From an uncultured beta proteobacterium (GTDB lineage: Bacteria > Pseudomonadota > Gammaproteobacteria > Burkholderiales > Burkholderiaceae_C): a stretch of 26,216 nucleotides of DNA. Both the position numbers and the translations under genes were made by a program. The notes beneath the pieces are model-generated. The model was not told the origin of the DNA. It worked only from the letters and a program-made list of their open reading frames with translations, and did no database searches. Positions 1 through 8,482 of the stretch are shown here, in pieces. The first letter of the stretch is position 1. Each line of letters begins with the position of its first letter. The DNA lies in the NCBI GenBank assembly GCA_903927495.1, contig CAIYNH010000486.1, positions 1 through 26,216 of the forward strand, in the 5' to 3' direction.

Positions 1-469
1 CCATTGCCTTCATGCCATTTGCAAGTGAGCGGCAACGATGGGACAGGTCCTTCCTTCGTACAATTTTGGCGATGGTTTCCAATGCTGCCCGGACAAAGCG
101 ATTTCGTGGCGTGTCGATAGTCAGTTCGTCAAATCGACATGCCACCAAGCCACGATCCAGCAACTGATGGCGTTCTGTGGTCAGGACATCGATGCGGCCA
201 CGCACACGATTGAGCGCGGCACTACGAGAGCGAATGCCGAGATTCAGGCGACGACGCTGCCGTACTTCAACCGCGTGGGCAAGAATCTCGGCGACCAGGT
301 CTGGCAGATCGTCCGGACTGTCTTCCAGACCGACCTTGCCGATGCCGCGAGTGCGGAAGAGGTCCGATGCATAGAGCATCAGCAGCCAAAGGTTGCGCAC
401 AGGAATGCGTCCGATGAACCCCTCAACGCTCGCGGACGGAGTTACAGCCTGTTCTGCGACGGCGCTCAT
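1..469 (-). CDS. mcrC: McrC, partner subunit of the McrBC modified-DNA restriction system (partial, 5' part only)
   Basis: The minus-strand reading from the ATG at 469-467 is open to the window edge, giving about 156 N-terminal residues; the C-terminal part lies outside. Near residues 20-35 is the stretch IPVRNLWLLMLYASDLFR, typical of McrC N-termini, followed by the RxRRLNLGIR and RGRID segments usual in the family. McrC proteins bind the McrB ring and carry a C-terminal PD-(D/E)XK nuclease, which is not visible here. The start overlaps the mcrB stop as TGATG, so the two genes are translationally coupled, as expected for partners of one complex. Function follows from family knowledge; cleavage competence cannot be judged from this fragment. 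Confidence 0.85.
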   Translation of the reverse strand, partial: MSAVAEQAVTPSASVEGFIGRIPVRNLWLLMLYASDLFRTRGIGKVGLEDSPDDLPDLVAEILAHAVEVRQRRRLNLGIRSRSAALNRVRGRIDVLTTERHQLLDRGLVACRFDELTIDTPRNRFVRAALETIAKIVRRKDLSHRCRSLANGMKAM

Positions 470-2691
470 CACCAACCCTGCGTTAGCCGTGCAATTGCCT
501 TTTGTGCCTCGTCGGGTGCGTCGAACCAATATTCATCCAGTAGTGGACCAATCTCCGTCTCCACGATCTGCTGGAACCACTTCTTCGTATCTCCTGCTTC
601 CAGTCGATGCGCAGGTGTCACATAGCTGTGACCAATCCGGAACTGTTTGCCAAGACGGGCATCTGCCGAAATCTGGTCATTCAGTTCGGCGATTCTGCGT
701 TCTATATCCGCCACACGCGCTGGATCGACTGCACACTCTTTGACCACCCAGTCCCGCCAAACTGGACCCAACCTTGGCTCCAGTCCAACGAAGGCAAAGC
801 GTCGACGCAGCGCCAGATCGACCAGCGCCAACGATCGGTCGGCGATGTTCATCGTACCTACCACATAGAGATTTTCGGGAATGTGAACCGGGCGGCGCTT
901 GCCATCAGCATCCGGATAGCAGAGCTCCAGTGCTTCGTTGGGCGTGCGCTTTCCAGCCTCCAACAGCGTCAACAGCTCGCCGAAAATTTGCGCTGGGTTA
1001 CCTCGGTTGATCTCCTCGATCACCACAACAAACTTGGAAGACGGCTCTTTGCTGGCAGCCTTTATCGCTTCCATGAATACTCCGTCTGCCAGCGACAACT
1101 TGCCTTCACCAGTTGGTCGCCAGCCTCTGACGAAGTCCTCGTAGGAGAGGTTTGGGTGGAACTGAACTGCGCGGACTTTGCTGTCATCCTTCTGCCCCAT
1201 TAGCGCGAACGCCAGCCGCTTCGCCAGCCATGTCTTGCCTGTGCCTGGAGGCCCTTGAAGAATCAGGTTCTTTTTGGTTCGTAAGCGATCCAGCAGACGA
1301 TCAATTTCGGATCGCTCAAGGAAACATCCTTTCTTGAGGATGTCATCGACCGAGTAGGGGATGATCGGCGCTGCAACCTGAAAGGCTTCGCGAACTTCAC
1401 CCTCAGTTTCATGTTCTACCCCGGCATTGGTATCGATATCGCCAGCCGGTACAGGCACGTCCGCCAGGTCTTTGTACATCCAAGACGCAAGCGACAGGTC
1501 CGGGAAACTGTGGACCGGATAGCCGTCTTCACCGAAGCGCGACCGCAAATCGTCCAATAGCTTCAAATACTCCCGTCCATCACAGGGACCTTGCTGACCA
1601 CTGATGGCGACATTCAGACCGAGCCGCTTGTTAATATAGTGGCGTGACTGGCTATCCAGGGTCAGGAATTCCCACGGGTGAGCCCAATAGAGACCTGTCG
1701 AAAGGTTCCATGCAACACCCCACACTTGGGTTGTTTCGTCGTAAGCCCGGATGAAGGCATCGCGGGTGTCCAACTGGTCGCCATCGACCAACTGGTTCGC
1801 TGCAACGAATACCCTCCATAGCGCATCGATATCGCCCGCGCCACGCTTGTCGGCATAGGCAAAAAACCAGGAGCGTTGGTTGTTGAGAACGGGGATGCCT
1901 TCGAATGATGGCGGCACTGGAATCGTTACACCAAGAAACTTGGCCAATTCTCCAGCAATGAGCTTGCGATTGGCATCGGTCATGGATCTGTTGAAAATAC
2001 CCATGGCTGTGAATGGGCAGATATCTTTCAGTGGCCCTGTACTACCGTCTGGAAATTTGTCCTGCAAGATTTGAAACTTTGGGACATGCTTGCCGATTTC
2101 ATGAATGGCGGCTACGAGCGGTGTCCTGTTTTCAGCGTAAGTCAGCAGTTTTTCTGCAACCGCCTCGTAAAAGTCCGTCCACTCGAAGCGCTGCTTTTCC
2201 GGCGAAGCCGTGCCGTAACGCTCTCGCCAGAAAGGCTCGTTACGAAAGCGGTTGAGATCCTGCGGTTGGCCTTCGAACGCGAACGCGATCAACGCGTCAT
2301 TCATCCAGTCACCTGGTAACAAGCGCCAGATAGTCCCTCGGTACGTGTAGAAGTACCACTCGCGGACAGGCTCAACTTCCTGCCATTGCACCTGAACGCG
2401 TTCACCATCCTGCGGATTGCTGAGTATGGTGCCCACAGCTTTGATGCCCATGACCGATACAGTGCGGCTACGGTTGTCGAATGCCACACCGTGCTTTCGC
2501 GTGTATGCGGCCTTGATGGCGATGCGTTCACCTTGACGCATTGAGCGCACCAGAGCCATATCCTTTTCAGTCGGATTCCTAACTTCCCAGATGCTCTCGG
2601 CAAGGAACCGCTGAGTTTGATCATCGGTGCCACCGAAACTCGCACCAACGAACCAGGTCGCATTGGATGTGCTGTTGTTTTGGTTGCTCAT
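469..2691 (-). CDS. mcrB: McrB-family AAA+ GTPase of a McrBC restriction system, with an EVE/PUA-like N-terminal domain
   Basis: This 740-residue protein is the motor subunit of a modification-dependent restriction system. Residues 480-487 form the Walker A motif GPPGTGKT, 554-565 the Walker B segment FVVVIEEINRGN, and 614-620 the MNIADRS signature characteristic of McrB GTPases. An arginine-rich RRRF segment near 629 is a likely arginine finger. The AAA module thus occupies about 455-680. Residues 10-130 resemble an EVE/PUA-like modified-base reader (a W near the start, V-x-x-M-x-x-G-E, then G-x-x-A-V-G), but this is by eye only. The middle part (170-430) shows no motif I recognise. The ATG is preceded by GGGAG, and the gene begins 11 bp after the hsdR stop, so it is probably in the same operon. 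McrB family membership is secure; the base it recognises is unknown. Confidence 0.9.
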   Translation of the reverse strand: MSNQNNSTSNATWFVGASFGGTDDQTQRFLAESIWEVRNPTEKDMALVRSMRQGERIAIKAAYTRKHGVAFDNRSRTVSVMGIKAVGTILSNPQDGERVQVQWQEVEPVREWYFYTYRGTIWRLLPGDWMNDALIAFAFEGQPQDLNRFRNEPFWRERYGTASPEKQRFEWTDFYEAVAEKLLTYAENRTPLVAAIHEIGKHVPKFQILQDKFPDGSTGPLKDICPFTAMGIFNRSMTDANRKLIAGELAKFLGVTIPVPPSFEGIPVLNNQRSWFFAYADKRGAGDIDALWRVFVAANQLVDGDQLDTRDAFIRAYDETTQVWGVAWNLSTGLYWAHPWEFLTLDSQSRHYINKRLGLNVAISGQQGPCDGREYLKLLDDLRSRFGEDGYPVHSFPDLSLASWMYKDLADVPVPAGDIDTNAGVEHETEGEVREAFQVAAPIIPYSVDDILKKGCFLERSEIDRLLDRLRTKKNLILQGPPGTGKTWLAKRLAFALMGQKDDSKVRAVQFHPNLSYEDFVRGWRPTGEGKLSLADGVFMEAIKAASKEPSSKFVVVIEEINRGNPAQIFGELLTLLEAGKRTPNEALELCYPDADGKRRPVHIPENLYVVGTMNIADRSLALVDLALRRRFAFVGLEPRLGPVWRDWVVKECAVDPARVADIERRIAELNDQISADARLGKQFRIGHSYVTPAHRLEAGDTKKWFQQIVETEIGPLLDEYWFDAPDEAQKAIARLTQGW

Positions 2692-2702
2692 TGCGCTTCT
2701 CC

Positions 2703-5699
2703 CTAGTAATATTGCTTGATGTAGCTGTACGCTTTCTCAAATAGCTCCTCATCCGCATGAAGCTTGTATTTGAAGAGCGCTTTGCGCAGGGCCTTTTTCA
2801 CCTCCCGCTCACCGGCTTGCGTGCCCTGCCAGCCAGGGAAGCGGACCAGCCGCACAATTTCATCAATGTCCGTCACGACACGCTCGACCATGATCGGTGT
2901 CTCAGATGTTTTGACCTCGTTGAACAGTTCCGTCAGGGCAGCCTTGCCTCGATCCTCATCCTCCTCAGGCGGAACTTCCTTTTCGGCCTGCAGTGTTTCC
3001 TTGGCAATCTCCAGCAACTGCTTCAAAAATTCGACGCTGTTGATCTGCCCGGATTCAAAGCGGTCTTTCAGTGCGTCCAACCGTTCAGACAGCTTTTTGA
3101 ATTTTGGATTGCCCAGATGCTTGCGCATGCGCCGCACCAACTTGATCTCAATCTCTTTGGCGCTCTTGGGGTCCGGGCTAGACAGCACTGCCTCAAGCAA
3201 ATCAGCGTCCAGCACCAGCGTGTCCAGATCATCGCGAACCGCGTCAACATGCACGTTCTGGTGAATCAACTCAATGGTCTTGGCACCCAGCGAATGCCAT
3301 ATCAACTTGCCATGGCCGCTGGATGGCTGAACTGATTGGTACACCTGAGACAGCCATTTGTAGTCTTTCTCAAACGGACCCAGTACCGAGTCCGGGGACA
3401 AGGCCTCCCATATCTTGCTCAGCAGGCTGTATTCGGCAGCAAAGTTGTCACGAACCGTGTTGTTGGGCAGGCACTGCTGCGCCGCAATCAGACCTTCATA
3501 GCCCGTCTGGCTGCGGTCCACGCCGGTAAAAAATGCCAGGCATTTCTGCATGGCCTCGGGTAACTTGTCTTTCAACTCCTGAATATTGCTGACCACCTGC
3601 TTGACGCTCTGGTCATCAAACTCCAGTGCCGCTGCAACATCATCAAAGATGCCCAGATAGTCCACGATCAAACCATGCGTTTTCTGATCTGAATACGTGC
3701 GGTTGACCCGGCAAATGGCTTGCAGCAGGGTATGGTCACGCAGCGGCTTGTCAAGGTACATCGCCTGCAGGATAGGTGCATCAAAGCCAGTGAGCAACTT
3801 GGCTGTGACGATGATCAGCTTGAGCGGGTCGGCGGGATCACGGAATCGGTCCAGTAATCGCTCCTCCGCATCCCGACTGCGCTCATAGGCGGCGTATTCG
3901 GGGTGCTCTTTCTTGTCTGCGGCCTGTATCGACATGACGATGTCGGTTGCCTCGGGGGGCAGCAGTTTGTCCAGTTCCGCTTTGTAGAGCAGGCAAGACT
4001 CGCGGTCGAACGTGACGATCTGCCCTTTGAAGCCGTTAGGCTCTACCTTGGTCTGGTAGTGCAACACAATGTCTTCACACACGCGCCGAACGCGCTCAGG
4101 CGTTTTCACCAAGACGGCCATCTTGGCGGCCGTTTTGCCCAACGTGTCGCGGTCCAGGTCTGACAAACCACCGGTTAAATCCTTGAACGCCGCCTCAATC
4201 GCTGTTTTGTCGATGTGCAGGTTGACCAGTCGTGGCTCAAAATGCAGCTTTAGCGTCGCGCCATCACGGATGGATTCCTCAAAGCCATAGCGGCTCATGT
4301 AACCCAAAGCATCTTCGTCTGCACCAAAGGCGTAGAACGTATTGCGGTCCGAGCGGTTGATTGGCGTGCCAGTCAGGCCGAACAGGAACGCATTGGGCAG
4401 TGCCTCCCGCATCTTGCGGCCCAGGTCGCCTTCTTGCGTGCGGTGGGCTTCATCCACCAGCGCAATGATGTTACTGCGGTCATTCAGGCAACCAGTAGCT
4501 TCACCAAACTTGAAGATGGTGGTGATGATGATTTTGCGCACATCCTGCCCCAGCAGCTGTTGCAACTTCTCGCGGGTGTCCGCCTTCTCCAAGTTGGGAA
4601 TGTCGGCACCGGTGAAGGTGCCGGTGATCTGGCTGTCCAGATCAATGCGGTCCACCACAATGATGACCGTCGGGTTCTTCAAGTGCGAGTGCATGCGCAG
4701 CTTTTGCGCGGCAAACACCATCAGCAGCGACTTGCCCGAACCCTGAAAATGCCAAATCAGCCCCTTCTTGGGGTAGCCCGCCACCACGCGCTCCACCAGT
4801 TTGTTGGCGGCCTCGTACTGCTGGTAGCGGCAAATGATCTTGATGCGGCGCTTCTTCTTGTCCGTGGCAAATAGGTTGAAACTTCCCAGAATGTCCAGCA
4901 CTACGTTTGGCCGCAACATGCTCTGGGCCGACAGCTTGAGTGTTTTCAACGGGTGGTGTTGGGCTCCATCCGATGCTTTGCCCTCAATCAAGTGCCATGG
5001 GCCCCAGTCCTTAACTGGCAGGCCAATGGATCCGTAGTGATACTCCTTACCCTCAGTGGCCACCGAGAACACGTTGCAGACGAACAGTTCAGGTACAAAC
5101 TTTTCGTAGTCCGTGTTCACCTGCATGGCACCATCCACCCAACTGATGCACTTCTTGACTGGCGTTTTGGCCTCAATCAGCACCAATGGCAGGCCGTTGA
5201 CCAACAGCACCAGATCGGCACGGCGCTCGGTTGGCCCGGCACGGTAGGTGTACTGCTGGGTGACGACGTACTGGTTTTGCGTCAGGTCGTCCAAGTCAAT
5301 CAGGCGCACCGGCACATGCTGGTTGTTGTCGCCGAAAGGCATGGAGCGTTCGCCACGCATCCAGGCAGTCATTTCTTCATTGGCGCGGATCAGTCCGTCA
5401 GAGCGCACCGACAGCACAATGGCGCGCAGCTTGTAGAGCACCTCATCCGCACGGTCAGGCTGAGTGGCGATTTCAGGGTTTAGGCGGATCAGCGCATCAC
5501 GCAGCCAGGATTCGACCAACACCTCCTGAATCTGGCGTGGCACTTCCGCCGGAGCCTTGTAACGCCAGCCGATACCTTTTTGACTGGTGCCATAACTGGC
5601 CTGCGGCTCCTGCGCAACATTGGCTGGAACTGCTTTTGCCGGCCCGGCGAGTAAGTCGCGTACATACGCTTCCACAGTATTTGATTCGGTGAAACTCAT
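2703..5699 (-). CDS. hsdR: Type I restriction enzyme R subunit (HsdR): nuclease plus DEAD/DEAH translocase
   Basis: The 998-residue product is the ATP-dependent translocase and nuclease of a type I restriction-modification complex. The N-terminal PD-(D/E)XK nuclease is visible as D162 in RRADLVLLVNG and E176-A-K178 in LVLIEAK. The motor follows with Walker A FQGSGKS at 318-324, the DEAH box in ALVDEAHR at 416-419, and the TGTP motif at 443-446. The helicase motif VI segment ICRVNRT appears further on, and a charged helical C-terminal tail follows. Length is normal for the family. The start codon overlaps the hsdS stop as ATGA, implying coupled translation. No damage to the reading frame or to key residues was seen, so the enzyme should be active. 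Confidence 0.95.
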   Translation of the reverse strand: MSFTESNTVEAYVRDLLAGPAKAVPANVAQEPQASYGTSQKGIGWRYKAPAEVPRQIQEVLVESWLRDALIRLNPEIATQPDRADEVLYKLRAIVLSVRSDGLIRANEEMTAWMRGERSMPFGDNNQHVPVRLIDLDDLTQNQYVVTQQYTYRAGPTERRADLVLLVNGLPLVLIEAKTPVKKCISWVDGAMQVNTDYEKFVPELFVCNVFSVATEGKEYHYGSIGLPVKDWGPWHLIEGKASDGAQHHPLKTLKLSAQSMLRPNVVLDILGSFNLFATDKKKRRIKIICRYQQYEAANKLVERVVAGYPKKGLIWHFQGSGKSLLMVFAAQKLRMHSHLKNPTVIIVVDRIDLDSQITGTFTGADIPNLEKADTREKLQQLLGQDVRKIIITTIFKFGEATGCLNDRSNIIALVDEAHRTQEGDLGRKMREALPNAFLFGLTGTPINRSDRNTFYAFGADEDALGYMSRYGFEESIRDGATLKLHFEPRLVNLHIDKTAIEAAFKDLTGGLSDLDRDTLGKTAAKMAVLVKTPERVRRVCEDIVLHYQTKVEPNGFKGQIVTFDRESCLLYKAELDKLLPPEATDIVMSIQAADKKEHPEYAAYERSRDAEERLLDRFRDPADPLKLIIVTAKLLTGFDAPILQAMYLDKPLRDHTLLQAICRVNRTYSDQKTHGLIVDYLGIFDDVAAALEFDDQSVKQVVSNIQELKDKLPEAMQKCLAFFTGVDRSQTGYEGLIAAQQCLPNNTVRDNFAAEYSLLSKIWEALSPDSVLGPFEKDYKWLSQVYQSVQPSSGHGKLIWHSLGAKTIELIHQNVHVDAVRDDLDTLVLDADLLEAVLSSPDPKSAKEIEIKLVRRMRKHLGNPKFKKLSERLDALKDRFESGQINSVEFLKQLLEIAKETLQAEKEVPPEEDEDRGKAALTELFNEVKTSETPIMVERVVTDIDEIVRLVRFPGWQGTQAGEREVKKALRKALFKYKLHADEELFEKAYSYIKQYY

Positions 5700-6910
5700 A
5701 TGCCGCCTCCCGCCACTTGTTTCACCAACCTTGCCCGAGAAGCTCTGTTGCGCAATTCTGGAATCGCCTGAACGACACTCGAAATAGCGCTCACAACTGA
5801 TTTCTGTGCGTCCAAGCTAATTAGTGGAAACTTCATTCTTGCGAAGCGCAATACACCCAAATGGGCAATCGACGTGGTTTGCTTTGATATTTGAACAAAT
5901 CGACTGGTGTATTGGCAGTATTGAAAGAAATAGTGAGCGAATTCCGGCAAGACGCTTGATCCCGAGCGAAACCGGATCAGCGTATTTTGAAAGCAGCAAT
6001 CTACAACTTCATCGCGGAATATGGCGCTTCTTCCAACGAGTTCCCGACTCTGCCCTTCATTAAGTAATACGTCACCGGGTCTCAAACGATAGGTGGAAAA
6101 TTCGGCATCCGAAAAGTCCATTTCCCCTACGTCAGAAGTATCTATAAAGCCGTCATAGACATTGGCAACACGCAGGTACTTGCGTGAATTTTGGCCGGTC
6201 TTGTACTTTGGGGCGAGCTGCCTTCCCATCTGGACGTCTCCTACGGAACTCATTTCGCGCCAATCGCAAGTGGTATCAGTCCCGAAGATGGATATTTCGT
6301 CTGCTCCTGATGCGAACAGCGTATCGAACACTTGAAACAGGATCGACTTTCTCAGCTTTTCTGCGATTCTTTCGGCTTCATCAAAACTTGACTGTGCATC
6401 TTCCGCCGCAATTAAGAGTTTCACTAGCCGTTCTTGGTCCACCACCGTAGGCAATGCAAATTCAAAATCAGCGAGGCTCGTCCAGTTAGTTCGTGGGCTC
6501 AGTGAACCAGCCGACGTCCCCACCGCGTGATAAAAAAATGCATCAGTCTGGCAAATGAACGGCAGCAACTCGGGTAGCAGTTTGGATGCATCTTGGCTCT
6601 CAAACACATAGATGTCGCCTGAACACACACCAGAAAAGTCCGCCACCGCCACCTTACGCTGGTAAGCGCGACGCTTGCCGAAAAGCACCTGCCCGGGTTG
6701 GAAGATGCTGGTGAAAGTGACACCGTCGGCAACATTGCCCCAATTGCGAATCCGCAAGTCGCCTGGCTCCAAGTGCTCCAGACCAACGTATCGCTCCACA
6801 CCATCGGCGAGAGGGTCAGCGCAACGCGCCTTAGACAACTGAACCACGTCGCCAAACTTCACGCGACGCCAGCCAGCTTTGAGGCTCTCTGTATTCTTGG
6901 TTTTATGCAT
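5696..6910 (-). CDS. hsdS: Type I restriction enzyme specificity subunit (HsdS), two target-recognition domains
   Basis: HsdS determines the DNA sequence bound by the methylase and restriction complexes. The protein has the usual duplicated plan. The first target-recognition domain starts at WRRVKFGDVV and ends before a helical spacer (AEDAQSSFDEAERIAEKLRK). The second starts at DWREMSSVGDV and ends with a C-terminal helix after SLDAQKSVVSAIS. I place the start at the ATG at 6910, which has AGAGG eight bases upstream. An in-frame ATG at 6937 would add nine residues, but it lies against a short intergenic repeat and has no ribosome-binding site. By eye the gene is AT-richer than hsdR and the hsdM genes, as is common for exchanged specificity genes. 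It overlaps hsdR by four bases. The recognised sequence cannot be read from the protein. Confidence 0.9.
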   Translation of the reverse strand: MHKTKNTESLKAGWRRVKFGDVVQLSKARCADPLADGVERYVGLEHLEPGDLRIRNWGNVADGVTFTSIFQPGQVLFGKRRAYQRKVAVADFSGVCSGDIYVFESQDASKLLPELLPFICQTDAFFYHAVGTSAGSLSPRTNWTSLADFEFALPTVVDQERLVKLLIAAEDAQSSFDEAERIAEKLRKSILFQVFDTLFASGADEISIFGTDTTCDWREMSSVGDVQMGRQLAPKYKTGQNSRKYLRVANVYDGFIDTSDVGEMDFSDAEFSTYRLRPGDVLLNEGQSRELVGRSAIFRDEVVDCCFQNTLIRFRSGSSVLPEFAHYFFQYCQYTSRFVQISKQTTSIAHLGVLRFARMKFPLISLDAQKSVVSAISSVVQAIPELRNRASRARLVKQVAGGGI

Positions 6911-6937
6911 AAATCTGGCCTCTAGCCCCCGTGCCAT

Positions 6938-6975
6938 GTGCGCAAGCAGCTATTTCTTTGATAGCGATTGAAAGC
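6938..6975. repeat. Short intergenic repeat, Comamonadaceae-type (candidate)
   Basis: The stretch with GCGCAAGCAGCTATTTCTTT followed by GATAGCG, between the HigA-like gene and hsdS, resembles short AGCTGCTTGCGC/GATAGC repeats that I associate with intergenic regions of Comamonadaceae genomes. Related degenerate pieces (TAGCTGTACGC near 19263, TAGCTATCTAATATATAGCT near 19885, and CTCTAGCGATTACTGCGTATGCGC near 23984) lie in other gaps of this window. The membership is by eye and the function is unknown; it may be a small non-coding repeat or a transcription-end hairpin. Confidence 0.4.
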
Positions 6976-6993
6976 CTGGATTGTTGCAAGCCT

Positions 6994-8118
6994 TCAAACA
7001 TGCTCCTCCTTCGTGAGGCTGAAGCTGACTTTCAAATCGTTCATCCAGGAGGGCAATATCAGTTTGTCATGCTGCAAGCGTCCAACCACGATGCCAGGAT
7101 GCACGTCAACCTGTTCTGCAAAGGCGACAACGGCGGCTTTGGTTTTTAATCCTGCAAGCCCATCTGCATATTGGCGGGGAATGATGTAGTCGCCGGCCCA
7201 TTGGTTGGCCTCAACTTCTTTCGGATCGTCTGTATGGCTCGCGTTAGGGTCATCGAGAAAAACCGACTTTTTGTCGACTTGACTGGTGGCATGCAACAGA
7301 ATGTGCGCCGCTTCATGGAAAAAGGTAAACCAAAACTTGTCATTGGTTTTTCCATACAAAGACAACTGGATCAATGGCCGGGTGGGGTTAAGCCAGCGTG
7401 CAACACCGCTCACATGCGCGCCAGGAATAGACGGAACCATGACAAACGACACACCTGCATCAACCAGCAATTTGCGCATACGTGGCTCAAAGGCTGCTGG
7501 AGATTCATTGGTTAGCGCACGAATCGATTTGAGCGCCTTTTCAAATTTGGCTTTGTCATATTTAGGGCCATCCGACACTTCGGCACGCTGTTCCCCAAGA
7601 CGCAGCCAAGCAGAAATGGCACCAACATCGCTTTGATCTTGACGACTACGGCGGTAGGAGACCTCCATTGCACCATAGTGATTTCGCCACTCCTGCGGGC
7701 TGGCTACACCGAAAAACCGCAGGCATGCATCAACAAGACTTGGTTTGTTTTTGGCGTGTATGGTTGTTTTTGGGATAGCGCCGGCACCCATCAGCGCCTT
7801 AAGCGGCAGGCAGTCCAGCCATTCAACCCATCCAACATGGGCACGCTCAGATTCAAGTCGCGCGCAGTGTTCGCGATATTTGGCCTCCCGGGCCAGCCAG
7901 AAACCTGCTTTACTACCAAGAACACGCTCTAGTCGCATGGCGGTTTCATCTGACAACGGCACCTTGCCGTTCACCAACTGGCTTACATGCTTTTCACTGT
8001 AACCCAAGCGTGCCGCTAACTCAGCTTGGCTCCAATTGCGCTCTTCAATGATGTCAAGAATAGTGTCGCCAGGAGGAGAGACCCAGTCTGGTGCGTAAGG
8101 AGCATTCAGCTCAGTCAT
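6994..8118 (-). CDS. HigA-like XRE antitoxin/regulator fused to an ImmA/IrrE-type metalloprotease domain
   Basis: The 374-residue protein starts with a helix-turn-helix domain of HigA type (residues about 17-75, with WSQAELAARLGYSEKHVSQLV). After a linker it carries a zinc-metalloprotease domain with HEAAH at 268-272 and a downstream EVEANQWA helix (301-308) that can supply the third metal ligand. Such ImmA/IrrE domains cleave regulators or antitoxins in known cases; the substrate here is unknown. The start is taken at the ATG at 8118, inside the end of the toxin gene, with GGGG six bases upstream. An upstream TTG at 8148 in the same frame is much less likely. The two genes overlap by eight bases. 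The gene sits between hsdM and hsdS, suggesting that it regulates or guards the restriction operon. Confidence 0.85.
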   Translation of the reverse strand: MTELNAPYAPDWVSPPGDTILDIIEERNWSQAELAARLGYSEKHVSQLVNGKVPLSDETAMRLERVLGSKAGFWLAREAKYREHCARLESERAHVGWVEWLDCLPLKALMGAGAIPKTTIHAKNKPSLVDACLRFFGVASPQEWRNHYGAMEVSYRRSRQDQSDVGAISAWLRLGEQRAEVSDGPKYDKAKFEKALKSIRALTNESPAAFEPRMRKLLVDAGVSFVMVPSIPGAHVSGVARWLNPTRPLIQLSLYGKTNDKFWFTFFHEAAHILLHATSQVDKKSVFLDDPNASHTDDPKEVEANQWAGDYIIPRQYADGLAGLKTKAAVVAFAEQVDVHPGIVVGRLQHDKLILPSWMNDLKVSFSLTKEEHV

Positions 8119-8440
8119 GGTAATCCCCAATGAATTCAATACAAACAATAGTCACCTGCGTCCAGTCAATGCCGCCATCCTCGTAGCGAGGAACGGGATC
8201 ATTTGCTGACTTAAACGTCAACCTGTATCCACCTGCCAGATCCAAAGCGAATTCACCTAACCGGTCACGCTTCAAAGGGTGTGGGTTGCCCGCGACCAAG
8301 TCAGAAACTCGCTCAGCAGCGTCCAGGTCATCAAGCCTGGACCGTAACTTCCGGGCGCACAGTGGCCCGAGCTTTTTGACCGCCACAGCCTTTTTTTCAC
8401 ACAGCTCGCGGACATTCTTGTCATTAAAGTTAATCTCCAA
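8111..8440 (-). CDS. HigB/RelE-superfamily toxin-like protein
   Basis: The 109-residue product has the pattern of RelE/HigB ribosome-dependent RNase toxins: an N-terminal helical region, then LKRDRLGEFALDLAGGYRLTF, and a C-terminal strand pattern ending in EFIGDYHD. The segment GGIDWTQVTIVCIEFIGDYHD is typical of the subgroup that pairs with HTH-ImmA/IrrE proteins. The start is a TTG with GGAG five bases upstream; no in-frame ATG is present. It is translationally coupled to the following HigA-like gene, and a perfect palindrome lies 23 bp upstream. Toxin activity is inferred from family membership and pairing, not shown by the sequence itself. Confidence 0.75.
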   Translation of the reverse strand: MEINFNDKNVRELCEKKAVAVKKLGPLCARKLRSRLDDLDAAERVSDLVAGNPHPLKRDRLGEFALDLAGGYRLTFKSANDPVPRYEDGGIDWTQVTIVCIEFIGDYHD

Positions 8441-8462
8441 GAAGTCTCCAATAGTATCAAAG

Positions 8463-8479
8463 TTTACCTGATAGGTAAA
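8463..8479. promoter_or_regulatory. Palindromic candidate operator in front of the HigBA-like pair
   Basis: A perfect inverted repeat, TTTACC-N5-GGTAAA, lies in the 42-bp gap between the hsdM stop (8483) and the toxin start (8440). Antitoxins with XRE domains normally bind such palindromes over their own promoter. The position fits autoregulation by the HigA-like protein and would give the downstream genes, including hsdS and hsdR, a second, regulated promoter. Confidence 0.6.
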
Positions 8480-8482
8480 AAA

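Noticed and set aside
38..743. Plus-strand frames at the left edge
   Set aside because: The minus-strand mcrC and mcrB readings have clear family motifs; the plus-strand products resemble nothing.
2757..5483. Several plus-strand frames of 130-190 codons opposite hsdR
   Set aside because: They are shadows of the GC-biased hsdR gene; no domains and no ribosome-binding sites were seen.
8119..8148. Upstream TTG start for the HigA-like gene
   Set aside because: The ATG at 8118 has GGGG at the right distance, and homologous HTH proteins start close to it.
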